The position numbers and the translations under genes are program-made. Shown here in pieces: positions 32,060 to 45,072 of a DNA stretch of 64,000 nucleotides. The notes under the pieces were generated by a model that worked only from the letters and a program-made list of their open reading frames with translations, made no database searches and was not told the DNA's origin. Source of the DNA: Isoetes taiwanensis (taxonomy: Eukaryota > Streptophyta > Lycopodiopsida > Isoetales > Isoetaceae); assembly GCA_021234155.1 (NCBI GenBank), contig JAJEKV010000012.1:4531789-4595788 (forward strand), in the 5' to 3' direction. Every line of letters starts with the position of its first letter. The stretch's first letter is position 1.

Positions 32060-33240
32060 GCTTTGCATGATTTAATGGGCAATCATGGGTTCGTGCCTGG
32101 CCGGGAAGCACCTGAAACAAAGCTTCTTCTCAATACATTCCTGTCTCTTCTCTTTCGTCAGGCTGTCTAGAATACGCTTTAACATGCTGCCCCCTGATGC
32201 ATTCTGCGGCTTACGGTCCCCCAAGTTCTTTACCTGAGAAGCTTTCCATGCTGCTGGCCTCGATGCCGTGGTTCGATTGCCGACTCTTTGGTATTCTTTG
32301 CCCCTTGGTACTGTCCCGTTGACTTTCCTTTTGAAGGCGGTTGTCTCTCACCGGCGTTGCTGGAGCTTCTTCCAAACTTATGGCTTTATCCTAAACCGCC
32401 CTTTGACTTAGGGTTGATTGCTCGGACTAGCCTTTTGATATTGCCGCTCAATCCCTCAATGTAAGTTCGGCGCTTGCCTTTTTCTCCGACACCCCAAAGG
32501 AACATGGAGTCTAAGTCGCATAAATTCCTCTCAGTATACTTTGCAACCGACAATGTACCCTGGTTCAATCTATAGAACTGCTGGATCTGCACGCTAGTAT
32601 GTGACCTAGGCACATAATGTCTCAAGAAAAAGCCTTGTCGACCGAAGGTCTTGAATCTGCTTGTTCCTTTTGAGCTTGTTGGACTTAGCATAGCCTTTCC
32701 ACCATTCTAGCCCCTATCAAGTTTGTGTAGCAACCTTCCCCCTATATCTTTATCCTTCATGCCATAGAGTTGCGAACTCTTCCCATCTTTTGCTGCCGGG
32801 CTTTCTCGCCTCCATACGATCTGTCCTTCCCTCGAATCGGAACCAACTTCTAGTCTTCCACACATTGCTCATAGCACAACTTTCTTTGATAATCATCTTC
32901 CTTCCTTGCCCTCTCTCTTACCTGGGGAGGGGACTCACTTTCTGACTTTGAACCGTCATGACTGCCCGGTGTTATCATGAGGGGCTAGGTGGTGTTGGAC
33001 TCCTTATTCTGTTTCTCCTTTTTCTCTTCCTGTCTCGACATTCCTTGATTGTCCCGCCCCTCCTGTGGACCTTCCTCGTGCGATGCCTTCTTGAGGTGGC
33101 GTGGAGGTGGTTGGTGGAGCAGGTGCATATTCTTGGGCATTCATCAATGGGTGGCTGATTGGATCACCTGATGCATCTGGTTCCTCATCTGACGCGAGCC
33201 TTCATATCGCCGTTGTTGTTGTCATCTTGATCCGCGTCCA
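32060..33240 (-). pseudogene. chromovirus gag with zinc knuckle, unit A
   Basis: The central part carries FLRHYVPRSHTSVQIQQFYR, LNQGTLSVAKYTERN and YIEGLSGNIKRLV (about 32640-32410), which is the Retrotrans_gag pattern. Toward the protease, at about 32125-32085, is a CCHC-type knuckle (CFRC...GHE...CP) across one frame change. The N-terminal part (33240-33100) includes MNAQEYAPAPPTTSTP-like sequence and is heavily interrupted. Confidence 0.7.
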
Positions 33241-33499
33241 AATATAGGTTTTTAAGGTACCCATCGGTGGTGTATGGCCGGCCTTTGATAGAACCTGAAA
33301 CACTGTGTTCCTTCTTTGCAAGTTAATCATCAATGCTTGTTATTTTAGTTACACCAATTGTTCTTGCTCAAAATTGAATTGTTGTTAGATACAAAAGAAA
33401 TCATATGAAAATTCCTCTTACAAGTCAAAAATCATGGTAATACATTAATTAGTATATAGGGATACATTGATGAATTACATGATAATACTTAAGAGAGAG

Positions 33500-34560
33500 T
33501 TACAATGTACTTTAATTACTTAACAAAACAAGTCTTCCATCAACGATGTCGGCTTGAAGAAGTTCTTGATTTTCTTGAATCTATTGCCCTTGCCCATGTT
33601 CCCCCGGTAGGATTACGGCCGCCGATCCTCCCTCAATGCTCTTGCCACACGTGTGTGGCCGGAGTTGGGTGCGTTGCCGCCCTCTTGACAAGTCATCCCC
33701 AGGTGGCCTTACTAAGTCGGGGGCATGAAGGGTCTGAGATCTTTTGAAGAAATCACATGGTCCATCCCGAAATCTATCTGGCGTGGTGTCCAAAGCACGA
33801 GAGTGCTTATGAGGAAGCGCCACGGATTCTTCACCCCTTAATGAACTCCTTGTGGAAGACTATCATCATCCGTCATTGGCTAAGGGCGGAAGATAGTACC
33901 AGAAAGTGATTTACCCTGTATACCGGCCCTCCATTACTCTTCCTTTGGCCGCCTCGCAAACACATCTATTGCGGTAAGATCTTCGCGGCGGGTCTCTCCA
34001 CATACTTGTTATGCGTTCTCCAAATTGATGCTGCTAGATGATTCCACGCCATGCTCATGGAGCGCCCACCGGGTCGCTTCGAGCTTTGGGCCTCTTCCGG
34101 CTTGTACAACCCGCTTTGGATCTCCCTGGAATTCCTCTTCCGGAATGGGTTCTTCTTTGGAACATCGCCTCTTTGTTGGTATGCACATGTCGGCCTGTAG
34201 TTTCCCTGGTATGCCCAATCGTCCTCCCGTGGAATCTCTTAGTAGGAGTAGTGATGAAGTCACTACCCCTGCTCTTGTGCCATAAGCTTGGAAATCATCG
34301 ATCTGAGGCCCTCCTCCTCTCGACAATAGGGAAGATTGGATATCGGTCTCTCCTACGCCGTCGATGATCACGAGTGTGAGACCATGATACCCATTGGTGG
34401 CTCGAAATCCCGCCTTAGTCTTCACATTTGTTGAGCTAGGCGCCTCTCCATCCTTCTTGCCTCCCTCATCTCCCAACTTGGGTTCTCTTAATCTCTCGCC
34501 AATCTGCAACATAGGTGCTTCGGCGTGGGAGCCGTAATGCTCGTATGCAGCGTAGTCTCG
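33500..34560 (-). pseudogene. extra chromovirus open frame upstream of gag, unit A
   Basis: A 167-codon open frame (34512-34009) contains LREPKLGDEGGKKDG, GFRATNGYHG, PIPEEEFQGDPKRV and SSSSINLEN. Coding-like sequence continues leftward to about 33560 with PHKHSRALDTTPDRFRDGPC. The equivalent stretch in unit B is 49134-48110. I do not recognise a domain. It may be an accessory ORF or an N-terminal gag extension, and AT-rich non-coding stretches separate it from gag and from the next ORF. Confidence 0.4.
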
Positions 34561-35700
34561 ATCTCATGGATGCTTATCTGTGACCCGCGTCGAGAGGTGC
34601 CAAATCTAAAAGGTTGAATTGGACGGCTCCCCGGTTGGTTGCCTCTATACCGCAAACAATGCTAAGGCTGCTTGGCGGAGAGGTACCTATGCCTATGATG
34701 CTTCTGGTCATGTAGTCCGCATGTTCACGGGTTCTATCCCCACAAATTGTTCTTGCCCCTCTGGATCCCCCACCTATGGCTTTTGAGTAAGAGAGTCTAG
34801 AAACCCATTTCCCTCCCCCTAGGTGGCAAGCTAACTCCAGGGCAGAGATTTGCTGGAATCATGGCTGGCAAATGATGAGTAAATGGAGTTTCGTCAAAGT
34901 GGCATGAAGATCAAAGAGATGATCGAAGACATGAAGGCTTGCTCCAGGAGTTCCTGGATGATTAGAGTCATTGTACCATCTAACAAAGCTTGATGGCTTC
35001 ATTGAGCAGAGGTGGCTATGAAAATGGTCGATGGAAATAAGCAAAGGCTCCAGGAAATCGCTTGGGGCAATGGAGCAATTTGGATGGGGGAGAAATGACA
35101 AATGAGGGCCTTTTATAGACTAGGGTGCCTCGTTCCGTGGCACAAAGGTTCTGTGGTTGGGTGCACTTCAGTTCATGGCCATGGTTGTCCAATGATCAGT
35201 TTATCAACTTAGGAAATTTGGGCTAAATCGCATGCCATGAAATAGCTCAAGGCCGGTGGCTGCATGTGTTTTTCGCCGATGCACCGGTTTCGGGTCATTT
35301 CTATTCCCATGAAAGGTTTTTGGGAATTTAAAAATATCTAACATGACTTTTCAAAGATGTAACTCTAACCTAACTAGCAACTTTTCTTACTTCTTAAATT
35401 GGACCGATAGACAAAATCAAATCGGGTGGTGTCAGCGAGAAATAGCTCGGCGCCGAGGGCGCACAGGTTTTTCAGCGATCTTGACCGGTTCGCTTGTTCA
35501 ACAACGCGACTAATTAAGCTGGGGTTTCTAACTAATTAATTTTTCTTTCAACATTCCAATTTCAATGGTCAAAACTAAAAATTTGAGCTACTTAAACACA
35601 TTTTCATACAAAATTAAGGCCTCGGTTTACCACAAAATTTTGTATTTATGGGAAAAACTTAATAATTACATTAATTTTAGACAAAATCATCTTCAAGGGT
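34561..35700. other. chromovirus internal spacer with repeated module, unit A
   Basis: Mixed, mostly non-coding sequence. A module of about 80 bp with GAAATAGCTC, GCCGAGGGCG, TTTTTC.GCGAT and GACCGGTT occurs at about 35226-35310 and again at 35417-35500; unit B has matching copies. The AT-rich end (35520-35700) precedes the 5'-most ORF. Confidence 0.4.
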
Positions 35701-36745
35701 ATTCCGCTATGGATCCGACGCGCCAAAGTGTATGTCCTTAAGCATCGAGTCACCCTCTTGGCGTGGATGCGCACAGAGGTTCCCTTCCTCGAACTGGCCC
35801 AGGTGACCGACCACCGTGAAGCATCTGCGGCGCAGAGTTGTGGCGGCGATCACCACAACTATTGATTGACCGAACTCACGCATCACCCCTCCGCGCTGGG
35901 CATCGGCGTTGCCGCTGTCGAGGAGATTGGTACTGGTGGTCGCCAACTCTGGAGAACCGCAGGGGGTGTATCGAATTAGGCCCGTGATGGACCTTCGCCG
36001 GCTTCTCCGGTGGTGGCGGTGGAAGCAGGCTGGTTCTTGGGCTGGGCGCCCCCCCTCTCGTAGCGATTAGAGCGTTGGCCGGCCCGATACCGATCGTATA
36101 CCTCTTCCCTGCGTGGAGGTATTCTGGTATCCTTTGGCGTCGAGCGGCTCCTCATGTAAATGACGAATCTTCGTCCATATGCGCTTCTTGACCACCGGTG
36201 GCTTGGGCCATTTTGGGTAGTGGTCTAGTACGTGGAGTTTAAAGTTCCGGCGGCGCTCATCCTCCTCGATTTCTTCCTCTTGACCTCCTCTTCTACCTCC
36301 TCCAGCTGCGGTTCTTCAATAGGTCTTCTTGAGCCAGTGGATTTCCTTCTCTTCGTTCTTCTCTCTTCTTTGCCGCCAACTCCGCTCCGTTCCCTCTTCT
36401 TCTAGCGGCCTCTCTTACGGCCACTCGACAACCTTCTCCCTTGCCTTCTTCTTGTGCTGAAGGCGCCTCTTCAGATGCAGTGTTTGGGGCTGCTCTTCCA
36501 CATTCTTCCCACCTCGGTATAGGCAGTGGCGGGATTCTCCGGTTCTCTGGGTGCTGCTGGCGAAAATACTGCTGGGTCGCGTCCTCCTCGGCGTCGTAGG
36601 ATTGCGTCGGCTGGCTGAAACTCCTCTTAACCCTTCTTAGGTCGGGTGCTTTCAGGATTTTCGCCGTGTGGCGTCCGGCGCTGCGCCGCCAGGCGTGGGT
36701 AGCTCGCCGAACTTCTAGGCATGCGCCCGGTTCTTGCCATACTTA
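35700..36745 (-). pseudogene. chromovirus 5'-most open frame, charged protein, unit A
   Basis: Downstream of the primer site, the first ATG is near 36738 (MARTGRMPRSS in this copy). The following sequence is strongly Glu/Lys/Arg-rich in broken frames, consistent with a basic coiled-coil protein, then VVVIAATTLRRRCFTVVGHL near 35860. Unit B has the better-preserved start. Function unknown. Confidence 0.35.
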
Positions 36746-37271
36746 GCAGGGTGGGGAGAAAGCGGATGACGTGAGGCTGATCAAGAGAGACCTAAAGGTG
36801 GAGGAAAGTTTGGAGGGAAAAAATGAAATTGTGAACTATTTAAAGAGGGTCCTGGGAATATTCTCTACCATTAATAGACTCTTATTAGCCCCCTTATTAA
36901 TTACCCCATTGCCATATTATTAATATATGTTTATTTCTAATACATATACTTAAGAACTAGTATTATACCTTAGGGCTAAAATTTCCTAATAGTTTAGAGT
37001 ATTAATTATGAATTTGTATTTTCACCCAGGTCTCCGTTAATGATTCTTGACCCATTTTGGTGAAATTTGATGCGGATGCTTAATTTTTCACTCAATTTGC
37101 TAGAAAGGTGTTTGACTCATTTTATGTAACTAATTTGGGACCGCTACAGGAAAATTTTTTCCCTATTTTAGAGGGAGTTCGATGGTGAAATTACTATTTA
37201 GCACCCCTATAGGCTGTTAGACTACTTTCCTTAGTTGCTAGTCGGTGCTAGTTCTTGGTCAACTTCAAGAA

Positions 37272-37289
37272 CGTAAACTCTGATACCAT
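37272..37289 (-). promoter_or_regulatory. chromovirus primer binding site, unit A
   Basis: On the minus strand TGGTATCAGAGTT follows the LTR after one base. It fits initiator tRNA-Met priming. Confidence 0.65.
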
Positions 37290-38829
37290 TAATGGCAGCT
37301 CACTGCTTCAACATCACAGCCAGTAGTGCTCATGGCAATCTCGTCAGCTCATCAACGCCTGAGCCCTAAATATCCTTCAGAATCCTCGTGTCGGAAACCT
37401 GTGAAAAGGTGTCTTCGCCCTTCCTATGGGCTCCTATCCTGTGGAAGCATAACACCGTCGAGAACATATTACAATACAATATGCTACCTCGAGGGTAGCT
37501 TCGATATATCCATAGATGCAAGAGACATAATCCATATGCCATAAAACATGAGGAGTCCTACCGTGGCTCCAGAGCATAGAAAAGGAAGTCGGTGACTGGA
37601 TAGGCCTCAAGATAGAAGCGGACGAATCATAACAATGGCGGTGGCATGAACAATGGCTAGGGTTGACCCATCCATCGCCCTCTGTGCATACTTTGCAGGA
37701 TAAACAGATCAAAATTTAATGGCATGACTCTAACCTTAGGATATGCAATCCCATGGCATCACCCATCGGGACTACTCCGGGTTGCATCTCACTGATGGTA
37801 AGTAGGAAGAATTCCATCTCCTCTAGGGTCTAAACTCCTGGTGGCTAGAGAATGGAAGTGGCTGACACCACGATTGTTACCGTGAACCCCCAAAAACAAG
37901 ACCGTGACGCAACTCTTGAGGCGGGGCGTGCCCCGAGAGGTGTCGGACCCGTACCGAAACCCACAGTGGCCAGGCCATAAACCTAGCCAGGATCTTGAGA
38001 AGCCCCCACTCGTGAGGGGATCACCGCAAATCTTGCCCCTCTAGCCCGTTGCGCTGTGGTGCTGGAGTCACACATCGACAACTTCACCAGCCGGTGGAGT
38101 TCTATGCGCGAGCGCTTTATATGAACTTCGGGGATCTACACTGGGAGCATACTGGCCTAGGTCTGCCGTCCCAATACAAGAGAACAGCATGATCAACCAA
38201 TATGCGCATCATCGCGATCAATACCAATATTATATGAACATACTTAACCTAATCGCCCATAGGTGACTAGCGATTTAGGGTTCCTTGATTAGGGTTCGAG
38301 ATGTTCAACCAAGATCTAGGGTGGCTCTGCTCTGAATCTGAACTACTAACCATGCGGGTACTAACTTCCCGAGGATAGACAAACATGAACTCTACTCAAC
38401 CTACCTCCTCCGAAGCCTTCCTCCATCCGTGATCTCCATATATGGCCGTGAGTCGAAGGCTTACTCCCTCACGATGTTACACACCTTCCGGTGGCGCTCC
38501 CGGGCTTCAGACTATAATGACGGTCTTTCGAAAGCGGGGGTTTCGAACGATGGATGGTCGAGTGCTGAAATTAGGAGAAAGGGTCTAGGGTTGGGGTTAG
38601 AGCCAATATAGGTGTGGGTCCGTAGGGATGCCGTGGCTGCCACTAAGATAGTAGATGTGGTTGCTCAATAGGATAAGGCCATGTGGAAATGGGCGCTATC
38701 TGGGAGTTATCTAAGTTAAACAATTGTAGATGTACTACCTTATCCCGGTAATACAAGGCTGCCTGAGTAGGCTTGTATGGCGGCAGTCGAGAATATGCGT
38801 GCGTGGCATATATTCCCTTGGAACGTCAC
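37290..38829 (-). repeat. chromovirus 5' LTR, unit A (LTR2), poorly preserved
   Basis: It aligns along its length with the other LTRs but with very many small insertions and deletions. The first 120 bp are almost unrecognisable (only GAATCCTCGTGTC and the TATGGGCTCCTATC block match well). The terminal TGTGACG is lost. The right end, GGAACGTCAC, is followed by CTGGAACTTTGATC, the counterpart of CAGAACTTTGATC in unit B. Confidence 0.75.
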
Positions 38830-39337
38830 CTGGAACTTTGATCTGCAGGCGGGCAGTTGTCGTAAATATGGGCCACTTGAATTGGCACGCGTCACGGATT
38901 TGGATCCCGATTACGACGGCTCAATGATTCAAATTAGACCAGCAGGATGAAAACTGATAATATGCCTTTGGATGAAGAGTATCGCCATACGAACTAGAGT
39001 CGACGAGAGAACTTGATGATAGACACTCATGAATCGAACTTAGAAGAGATCATCTAAGCCCATAAAAATCTTTATGGGGTAGCGACTATGTGAGAGCGAT
39101 AGAAAAGCAACCTAGAGTTCGACCTAGTTGGTAGCTTCATGTAAGGCGTCTCTGAGGAAGAATCTTCTAGATATGAGGCTGCCAACAATCAGACGATGGT
39201 AAACTTTAGAGGACAGCTATGGAAGAAGAGCCATCACTCCTCAAAACCATACCGTGCGGAAGGAAGGCCATCTTTATGGTAGGTCTTTAAGTTGAAATTT
39301 GATTAAAATATGTAATTTTCATGTACCAAAGCAAGGC
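38830..39337 (+). pseudogene. copia 3' part, unit A
   Basis: Matches 53705-54221 with many indels: AACTTTGATCT, ATATGGGCCACTTGAATTGG and GTATTGCATCACTCCTC-type blocks in order. It encodes the acidic stretch and SSRPQK-type segment between integrase and RT, but no frame is open. It is cut at the tandem junction before the RT core. Confidence 0.7.
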
Positions 39338-40386
39338 GAAATCACCAAGCCCCAAAAAAGCCTCGGCACCAAGTCATTCCAAGTGGCGAGGGAAATCTCC
39401 AAGCAAACCTTGAATAGCATATGCCCTCCTAGCACCTTGAATAGGAAGTGACAGTATTAAACATACAAGTAATGACATTGTGTTCCTTTTAATGTTTTGT
39501 TAGTCGAACATTGAGTCTAAAATTCTGCTCCCCAAGTCTCATGGAGCTAATGGAAATTAAGGTGTGGTTGCTTGCTATTCTAGGCAACTCTAATATGTAT
39601 AACGGTGAAAGGCACCTCATAATTGAATTGCTTTTTGTTGTTGTCCTATTGTCTTGTATGGTATTATGGTATCGAGCTGCCCTCCCATCCTTTTAATGCA
39701 GTAGCCGCTCAATGAGCAAAGGGAAATGGGCAAGATTGAGAAGTTATCTCGCAGCTAATGCTCTCTAATGGGTATATTAAGATTCGGAAAGCCAGCGCAG
39801 AAAGGCCTTTTGCATATTGTGTCCGGGATGAGCCGAAGACCGCCATCCATCCAGGCCACACGTAAGTTCTTTTATAGCACCCCACCGATTTTCCGGTTAT
39901 GAAGGGAGCTTCTTCAAAGATCCGGATAGCAAAGTTGAATCTTCCAAAGGGAGTCGGTATTTATAGACAAATCCCTCTCGATGATGGATGCAGGGGATTG
40001 GGAGGCCAGAACAAATCATGAAGTACTTGACAATAACTTAATGGTACAAGTTGAAGCTGCAGACAAGCATAAAGAAGTTTGGGAACATCTTCATTGACAT
40101 ATAGAAAGAAGCATTTCTCCTAACAGCCAATTCTATGCAAGCAGTGTTTCACCGCAAAGTTGAATGGAATGCATCAGCGTAAGAATATATTCCAAAATTA
40201 AGGCGATGCTCTTTCAACTACAGTGGTATGGAGAAGGCTTTGGACAATGATGTGATTGTAGGGGCACCTTGTTAGGGGCTGCCTGCGCCATATAATAAAT
40301 GTGAAGGACCATACCAATGAATACAAGCCTTCGCGTAATACTAAAGAAATGATCATTAGGGCTAAGGTAGCCTTTGATGAGCAGAA
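39338..40386 (+). pseudogene. LINE scrap and copia 5' part (primer site, gag), unit B
   Basis: Follows unit A 24743-25828 closely: LINE scrap (39338-39560), TGGTATCGAGC primer site at 39667-39677, gag relic with many extra indels, then CCTTTGATGAGCAGAA. The CAGAA at 40382-40386 is the left target-site copy. The same internal deletion (gag joined to post-integrase sequence) is present. Confidence 0.75.
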
Positions 40387-42046
40387 TGACGCTCCCCGCT
40401 AAACATACCGCCCCAGTCAGATAATTGGCAGGAAAACCGGTCCGCCTACATCAACCGCACAGGCCCTCTGGCTTCATCCCCGCACTGAATCCCTTCCCAA
40501 AAGCGAAGGGGACACGGCGGTGTCTTTATGCCGGGCCTTCCCCTATAGGCTCCTATCACATGAAGCATAACACGTCGTAACTAGCAATATTAATACAATA
40601 ATATGCTACCTCGAGGGGTAGCTCAATCGCATATCCATAGATGCAAAGAACATAATCATATGCATAAAACATGAGAGGTCCTACCCGCGGGCTCCGACAC
40701 TCTAAAAGGAAGTCGACTCGACCGATAGGCCTCAAGATAGAGCAGACCTAATCATAACAATGGCGGGCTGGGTATAAGACAATAGCTAGGGTTGACCACC
40801 CATCCATCCCTCCTGCGGCATACCTTTGCGTGCATGGGCTAGACTGCCGCGGGCATGACTCTAACCTTCCCGGACACGCAATCCCATGGCATCACCCATC
40901 TGGACTACCTGTGTTGCATCTCCCCTCGTCCCACGAGGTAGGAAGGGTTGCATCTCCCCCCTTCCTGGGGTCTAGAGGCTCCACCGGCTGCCAGAGAATC
41001 GCGGGCGGCACACCCATCTGCACACGACTCGAACTCCCCAAAACAAGAGCCAAGCTGGCACTTGCAACTCTTGAGAGGCAGGGCGCACACCATTGCCTGT
41101 GAGGTGCTCCACCCATGCCTCTCGCCCACACACTAAGTGACCGACCATAAGCCTAGCTCCACCGTGGATCCCCCCAAGCCCCCACTCCTGCAGGATCCAC
41201 CTCCATCTTTGCCTCCTAGCCCCGCTGTGTGGTGCTGAGTCACATCATAGTTTCCATAGTCTCCTAAGTGGGTTCCTATGCACAAAGTCATATATAATAG
41301 GAACTAAGGGATCACACTAGAGCATACTACATATGGCCCTAGGTCTCTACCCCTTCCCCAATACAAGAGGAGCAACATGATCAACCAATATCACATACAT
41401 CACATCATGATCAATACCAATATTATATGAACATCTTTAACCTAATCATACATAGTCACTAAATGCTTAGGGTTCCTTTGATTAGGGTTTCGGATGTTCA
41501 ACCAAGGATCTAGGGTGGCTCTACTCTAGATAATGTAAATACTAACCCATCCGAGTGCTAACTTCCAGATGAACAAACATGAACTCTACTCAACCTACCT
41601 CCTCCAGAAAGCTTCCTCCCATCCCCCCGCCTCCATGCTCCTTGACGGAGTCCAAGGCTTGCTCCCTCAACCATCGCACACACCTTCCGTGGGCCGCCCG
41701 TGCTAGACTATGACCTAACGGTGCTCGAACGGGTTTCGCACGTGGATGAGAGATCGGTGCTAGGGTCGTGGAAAGGGGTCTAGGGTTAGGGTTAGAGCTA
41801 ATATAGGTGGGTCCACGGGATGCCACGCGGCACCACTAAGATGAGGCCGCAGGTGGCGGAAAGAAAGTCAATAGGATAAGGCCATGTGAAATGGGCCTTA
41901 TCCTAAGGTTATCTGTTAAACAATTAACTTAGATGTGCACCCCTTGCCACTTATCCAAGGCATACAAGGCTACCTAGGTAGGCTTGTATGGTGATTGGGT
42001 CCGTGAATATAATGATTCGCGTGTGATATTCCCTTGGAACGCCACA
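40387..42046 (-). repeat. chromovirus 3' LTR, unit B (LTR3)
   Basis: Begins TGACGCTCC (first two bases lost) and ends GGAACGCCACA. It is colinear with LTR1 over about 1660 bp. The paired hairpins at the right end are partly damaged. Confidence 0.8.
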
Positions 42047-42056
42047 TTCTCCCCTT
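42047..42056 (-). promoter_or_regulatory. polypurine tract, unit B
   Basis: AAGGGGAGAA on the minus strand directly abuts LTR3; two G residues fewer than in unit A. Confidence 0.65.
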
Positions 42057-42889
42057 AGGACAATGCTGTCCCTGCATTGCCAAGGTGACGAGCCTATCTA
42101 TCCCGCAAAACAACATAAGATCATACACTTAAGTTTAATTTAAAACGCATCAACTTCCTATTAAAGTTAAATGTCAAAATTTTAGCTATATTTTGTACTT
42201 ATACAAAATTATATAGCCTTAGTAAGGTTACTTCTTACAATAATTCAAAAACATTATTATAAAAGTTATTAGGGTTCATAATCTAAATTATGGTTCCCCC
42301 TTCTCGCAATGCGCCTCCACCCACCAAGCTCCTTCTCACTTGCCTCGCATTACGGAGCACATTACGCTAGTTTAATTAATAAGTTTGTGGTTTTAGGGAC
42401 CACCCCCACACTATACCTTGCACTCGATCATGGTCCTTTCGGATTTGAGCTTAAGACCATTTAAGATGATCCCATCATCGCCCATGATCAAGTGCTACCT
42501 TGTACTTGCTACATCTTGCCGAAAATTCAGTGCATCATGCCCCAAGGGTTTTAAGCTAGGGAACGCCTCACCATCCCATCATCGCACACGATCACTTTGA
42601 CCTTTCACCATGACCCCCTATGGCCAGGTGTGCGATCCCCACATCGCGGGGCATAGGGAGCATCCGACCGATGTCCCATCATCAAGACCATGCCTTCCTT
42701 TTCTCTCTCGATGACCCTAGTGGTCATGCGCATTCTTGGTGCATGTTGCCTAGGGAACGCCTTTAAAGGCTTATCCCATCATCACCACATGTTTTGAAGA
42801 TTCTCGCATATGTATTCCACTAACTAGAATACACCGCCGTGAGCTAGAGGCTAACAAGAAGCATACTAAGCTAACCTCCTCCCCGAAGT
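42057..42889. other. chromovirus 3' non-coding region, unit B
   Basis: Counterpart of 27468-28319, including the repeated CCCATCATC...CATGATCA phrases. No coding signature. Confidence 0.5.
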
Positions 42890-44110
42890 CGTGGGTCCAC
42901 TCAAGCCCAGACCACCCCATCAAACTCCTTCATAAACTCAGTATTGCTTCTCCAAATCTTGCTTCAATACCCAAGTTATGCCTTCCACGCAAGTGCTTCC
43001 ACTTGACCAAATACCGGAGGAACCGAGACCCTCCTAGTCTCTTGAATGACTTATCAAGAAGTAACTCGTGCACAATTTCCACTTGTTTTTCCGGGCCATT
43101 TCCAACAAAGTTGAGTATCCAATACCTCCTCCCTCAGTTCGGATTGTGCCTTTTCAATAAACTTACGCGGAAAAACCTTGTGAACTTTGAGATGGGCCTA
43201 AGATCCAACTTGTAGGCTTGGGAGCCCACTCTCCAAAAAATCTTGAACGACCAGCCCACCTAGGGGCAAGCTTCTTGCAACTCCCAACCAAGCTTAGCTT
43301 GCTTGACCTTGATCTTTCAACCACACGCTTATCGCCTACCTTGAACTCTCTTACTTGTCCCAGGTTTGTCCCGCCACACCTTTCTGCCGACTTGCCGCTA
43401 GGAGGTAACCCCTCACTTCTTCCACCAACCGGCCGCATATCCCCAGCATCTGCTGGGACACTTCAACCTTGGACACGGATTGCCAAGTGTCCCGGGGTTA
43501 CAATCGGGTACCCGTGACTTACCATGAAAGGAGACATCCGAGATGACTCCCGCTTGGCACTATTGTAGCTTACCCCACCAAGTGGATGTACTCATCCCAC
43601 TTGGACCGCTTATTCCACACAAAAGCTTGCCCTCTCCGCCCTCCACCATCCGGCTTGGGGATGATATGTCAGGCTCATGGAGAGCTTCTGTCCTCAATGG
43701 TGCCGAAGAGGTCCTGCCAAAAGCACTCATAAACTTGGAATCTCTATCCGATATTATCTCCTCAGGCATGCCATGGAGCTTCCAAAATCTCCTTCACAAA
43801 TAACTTGGCAAAGATTCAATGCCGTGCCCAGAGTTCTACAAGGCACAAAATGTGCCATCTTAGATAATTTGTCTACTATGACCATCAATGCATCTTTGCC
43901 TCAAGAGTCTTGGGAAGTCCCCAGGATAAAATCCATACTTACCACTTTCCACTTCCACTTCGTGATTCGCACCGCTAGAGGTTCCAAGGCACTGAATTGG
44001 TGCTGCTCGCTTTGGTTTGTCGGGCAATAACCGACACTCGCTAATATATCTTGCTATCTCTTCTTCATTCCCCTACGTAAGTAGCTACTTCCGGGAATCT
44101 TGAAGTAGGT
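42890..44110 (-). pseudogene. chromovirus integrase and chromodomain, unit B
   Basis: Same order as unit A but with shorter open pieces: DALMVIVDKLSK-type core near 43890, MPEEIISDRDSKFMSAFG at 43769-43716 (the second catalytic Asp region, clearer here than in unit A), REFKVGD and CKKLAPRWAG near 43350-43260, and chromodomain sequence down to about 42890. Confidence 0.8.
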
Positions 44111-44812
44111 CTTCATAAACCCGCATGCCCGCTATTGGGCCGTTGTGTGTGTCAGGAGAATTAGCTTCCTTACCCTCGATGATTCGGGCACACACAACTT
44201 ATGCTTATGATACAACAAGTTGCCTTCCTTCTTATAATGCTTGAAGGCTTCTCGCCTTTATCCGTTCTAGCCTCTCTAGAAAGGCTTTCCCCATACCTCC
44301 TTGAAATCACCATCGATGGTAATGTCTCTTCAATCACTGAAAGAGTTGATATAGCATTACAATGAATTCTGGTCTCAAGAGGTCTTCTAGAAAGAGCATC
44401 CAACCACATTCAACTTACCCGCTTATAAGCAATCTCAAAGTCATACTTTCTAGGAATTCCATCCATCTCCCTTTGTCTTAGATTCAGAGTGGTTGGGTAA
44501 AGATGTATTGAGGCTCGTGATCGGATTCTAACCGAAACTTCCTCCCAAGCAAATAATGCCTCCAAATACTTAAGAGCCCCTAATAGCTAGAAGTTCCTGA
44601 TCATGGGTTGATAGGCCGTCGTCAACTTTGGAATCATAAGCTATCACTCTTCCTTCTTGCATAAGGACTCCACCGTTGCTATCTTACTTGCATCTGTTGC
44701 TACTATCTTGTCCTTGTCTCGATCTCAAGCGTAACTAGCACCGTGTCATTGTTAAGGCCTCCTTAAGCTTTTCAAATGAAGCTTGAACATTTTCTAACCA
44801 ATGTGGGGTAAG
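44111..44812 (-). pseudogene. chromovirus RNase H and integrase zinc-binding region, unit B
   Basis: Contains DALSRRPLETRIHCNAISTL (near 44400), SLSREARTDK and the CVCP segment, plus RNase H blocks up to 44760 with frame breaks. Counterpart of 29482-30247. Confidence 0.75.
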
Positions 44813-45072
44813 AGCATGTTAGGGCCTACATGTTTTGGAAACTACCTAGAAAATATACTCCGGGTAGTCAAAGATGATGATATATTTGAGTTCTTAACAT
44901 CTTCTTTGACATCACAAAGTACCTACAAACATGTATGTACTATTACTTTGAACATAACACAATTTCTTTTAGTCAATCTTGTAGTCTAGGTACTTTAAAA
45001 TACAATTATGTACTTTCTGGAACACAAGAAAAGTACCTTTTTGGTAATTTTTTATGTAGGCCCTAACATGCT
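44813..45072. mobile_element. 260-bp TIR element (MITE) in chromovirus pol, unit B
   Basis: Same terminal inverted repeats and interior as 30248-30504 at the identical position between RT and RNase H. It was therefore present before the tandem duplication. Confidence 0.7.

Larger units (their letters stand above)
24743..39337. repeat. tandem unit A of the nested retrotransposon block (about 14.6 kb)
   Basis: Unit A and unit B (39338-54221) contain the same series: LINE piece, copia 5' part, CAGAA, chromovirus LTR, internal region with a TIR insert in pol, LTR, copia 3' part. The junction at 39337/39338 joins copia RT sequence (GCAAGGC, equivalent to 54221) to LINE sequence (GAAATCACCAAGCCCC, equivalent to 24743), with at most about 3 bp of shared sequence. 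It was therefore not made by LTR-LTR recombination. Confidence 0.8.
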
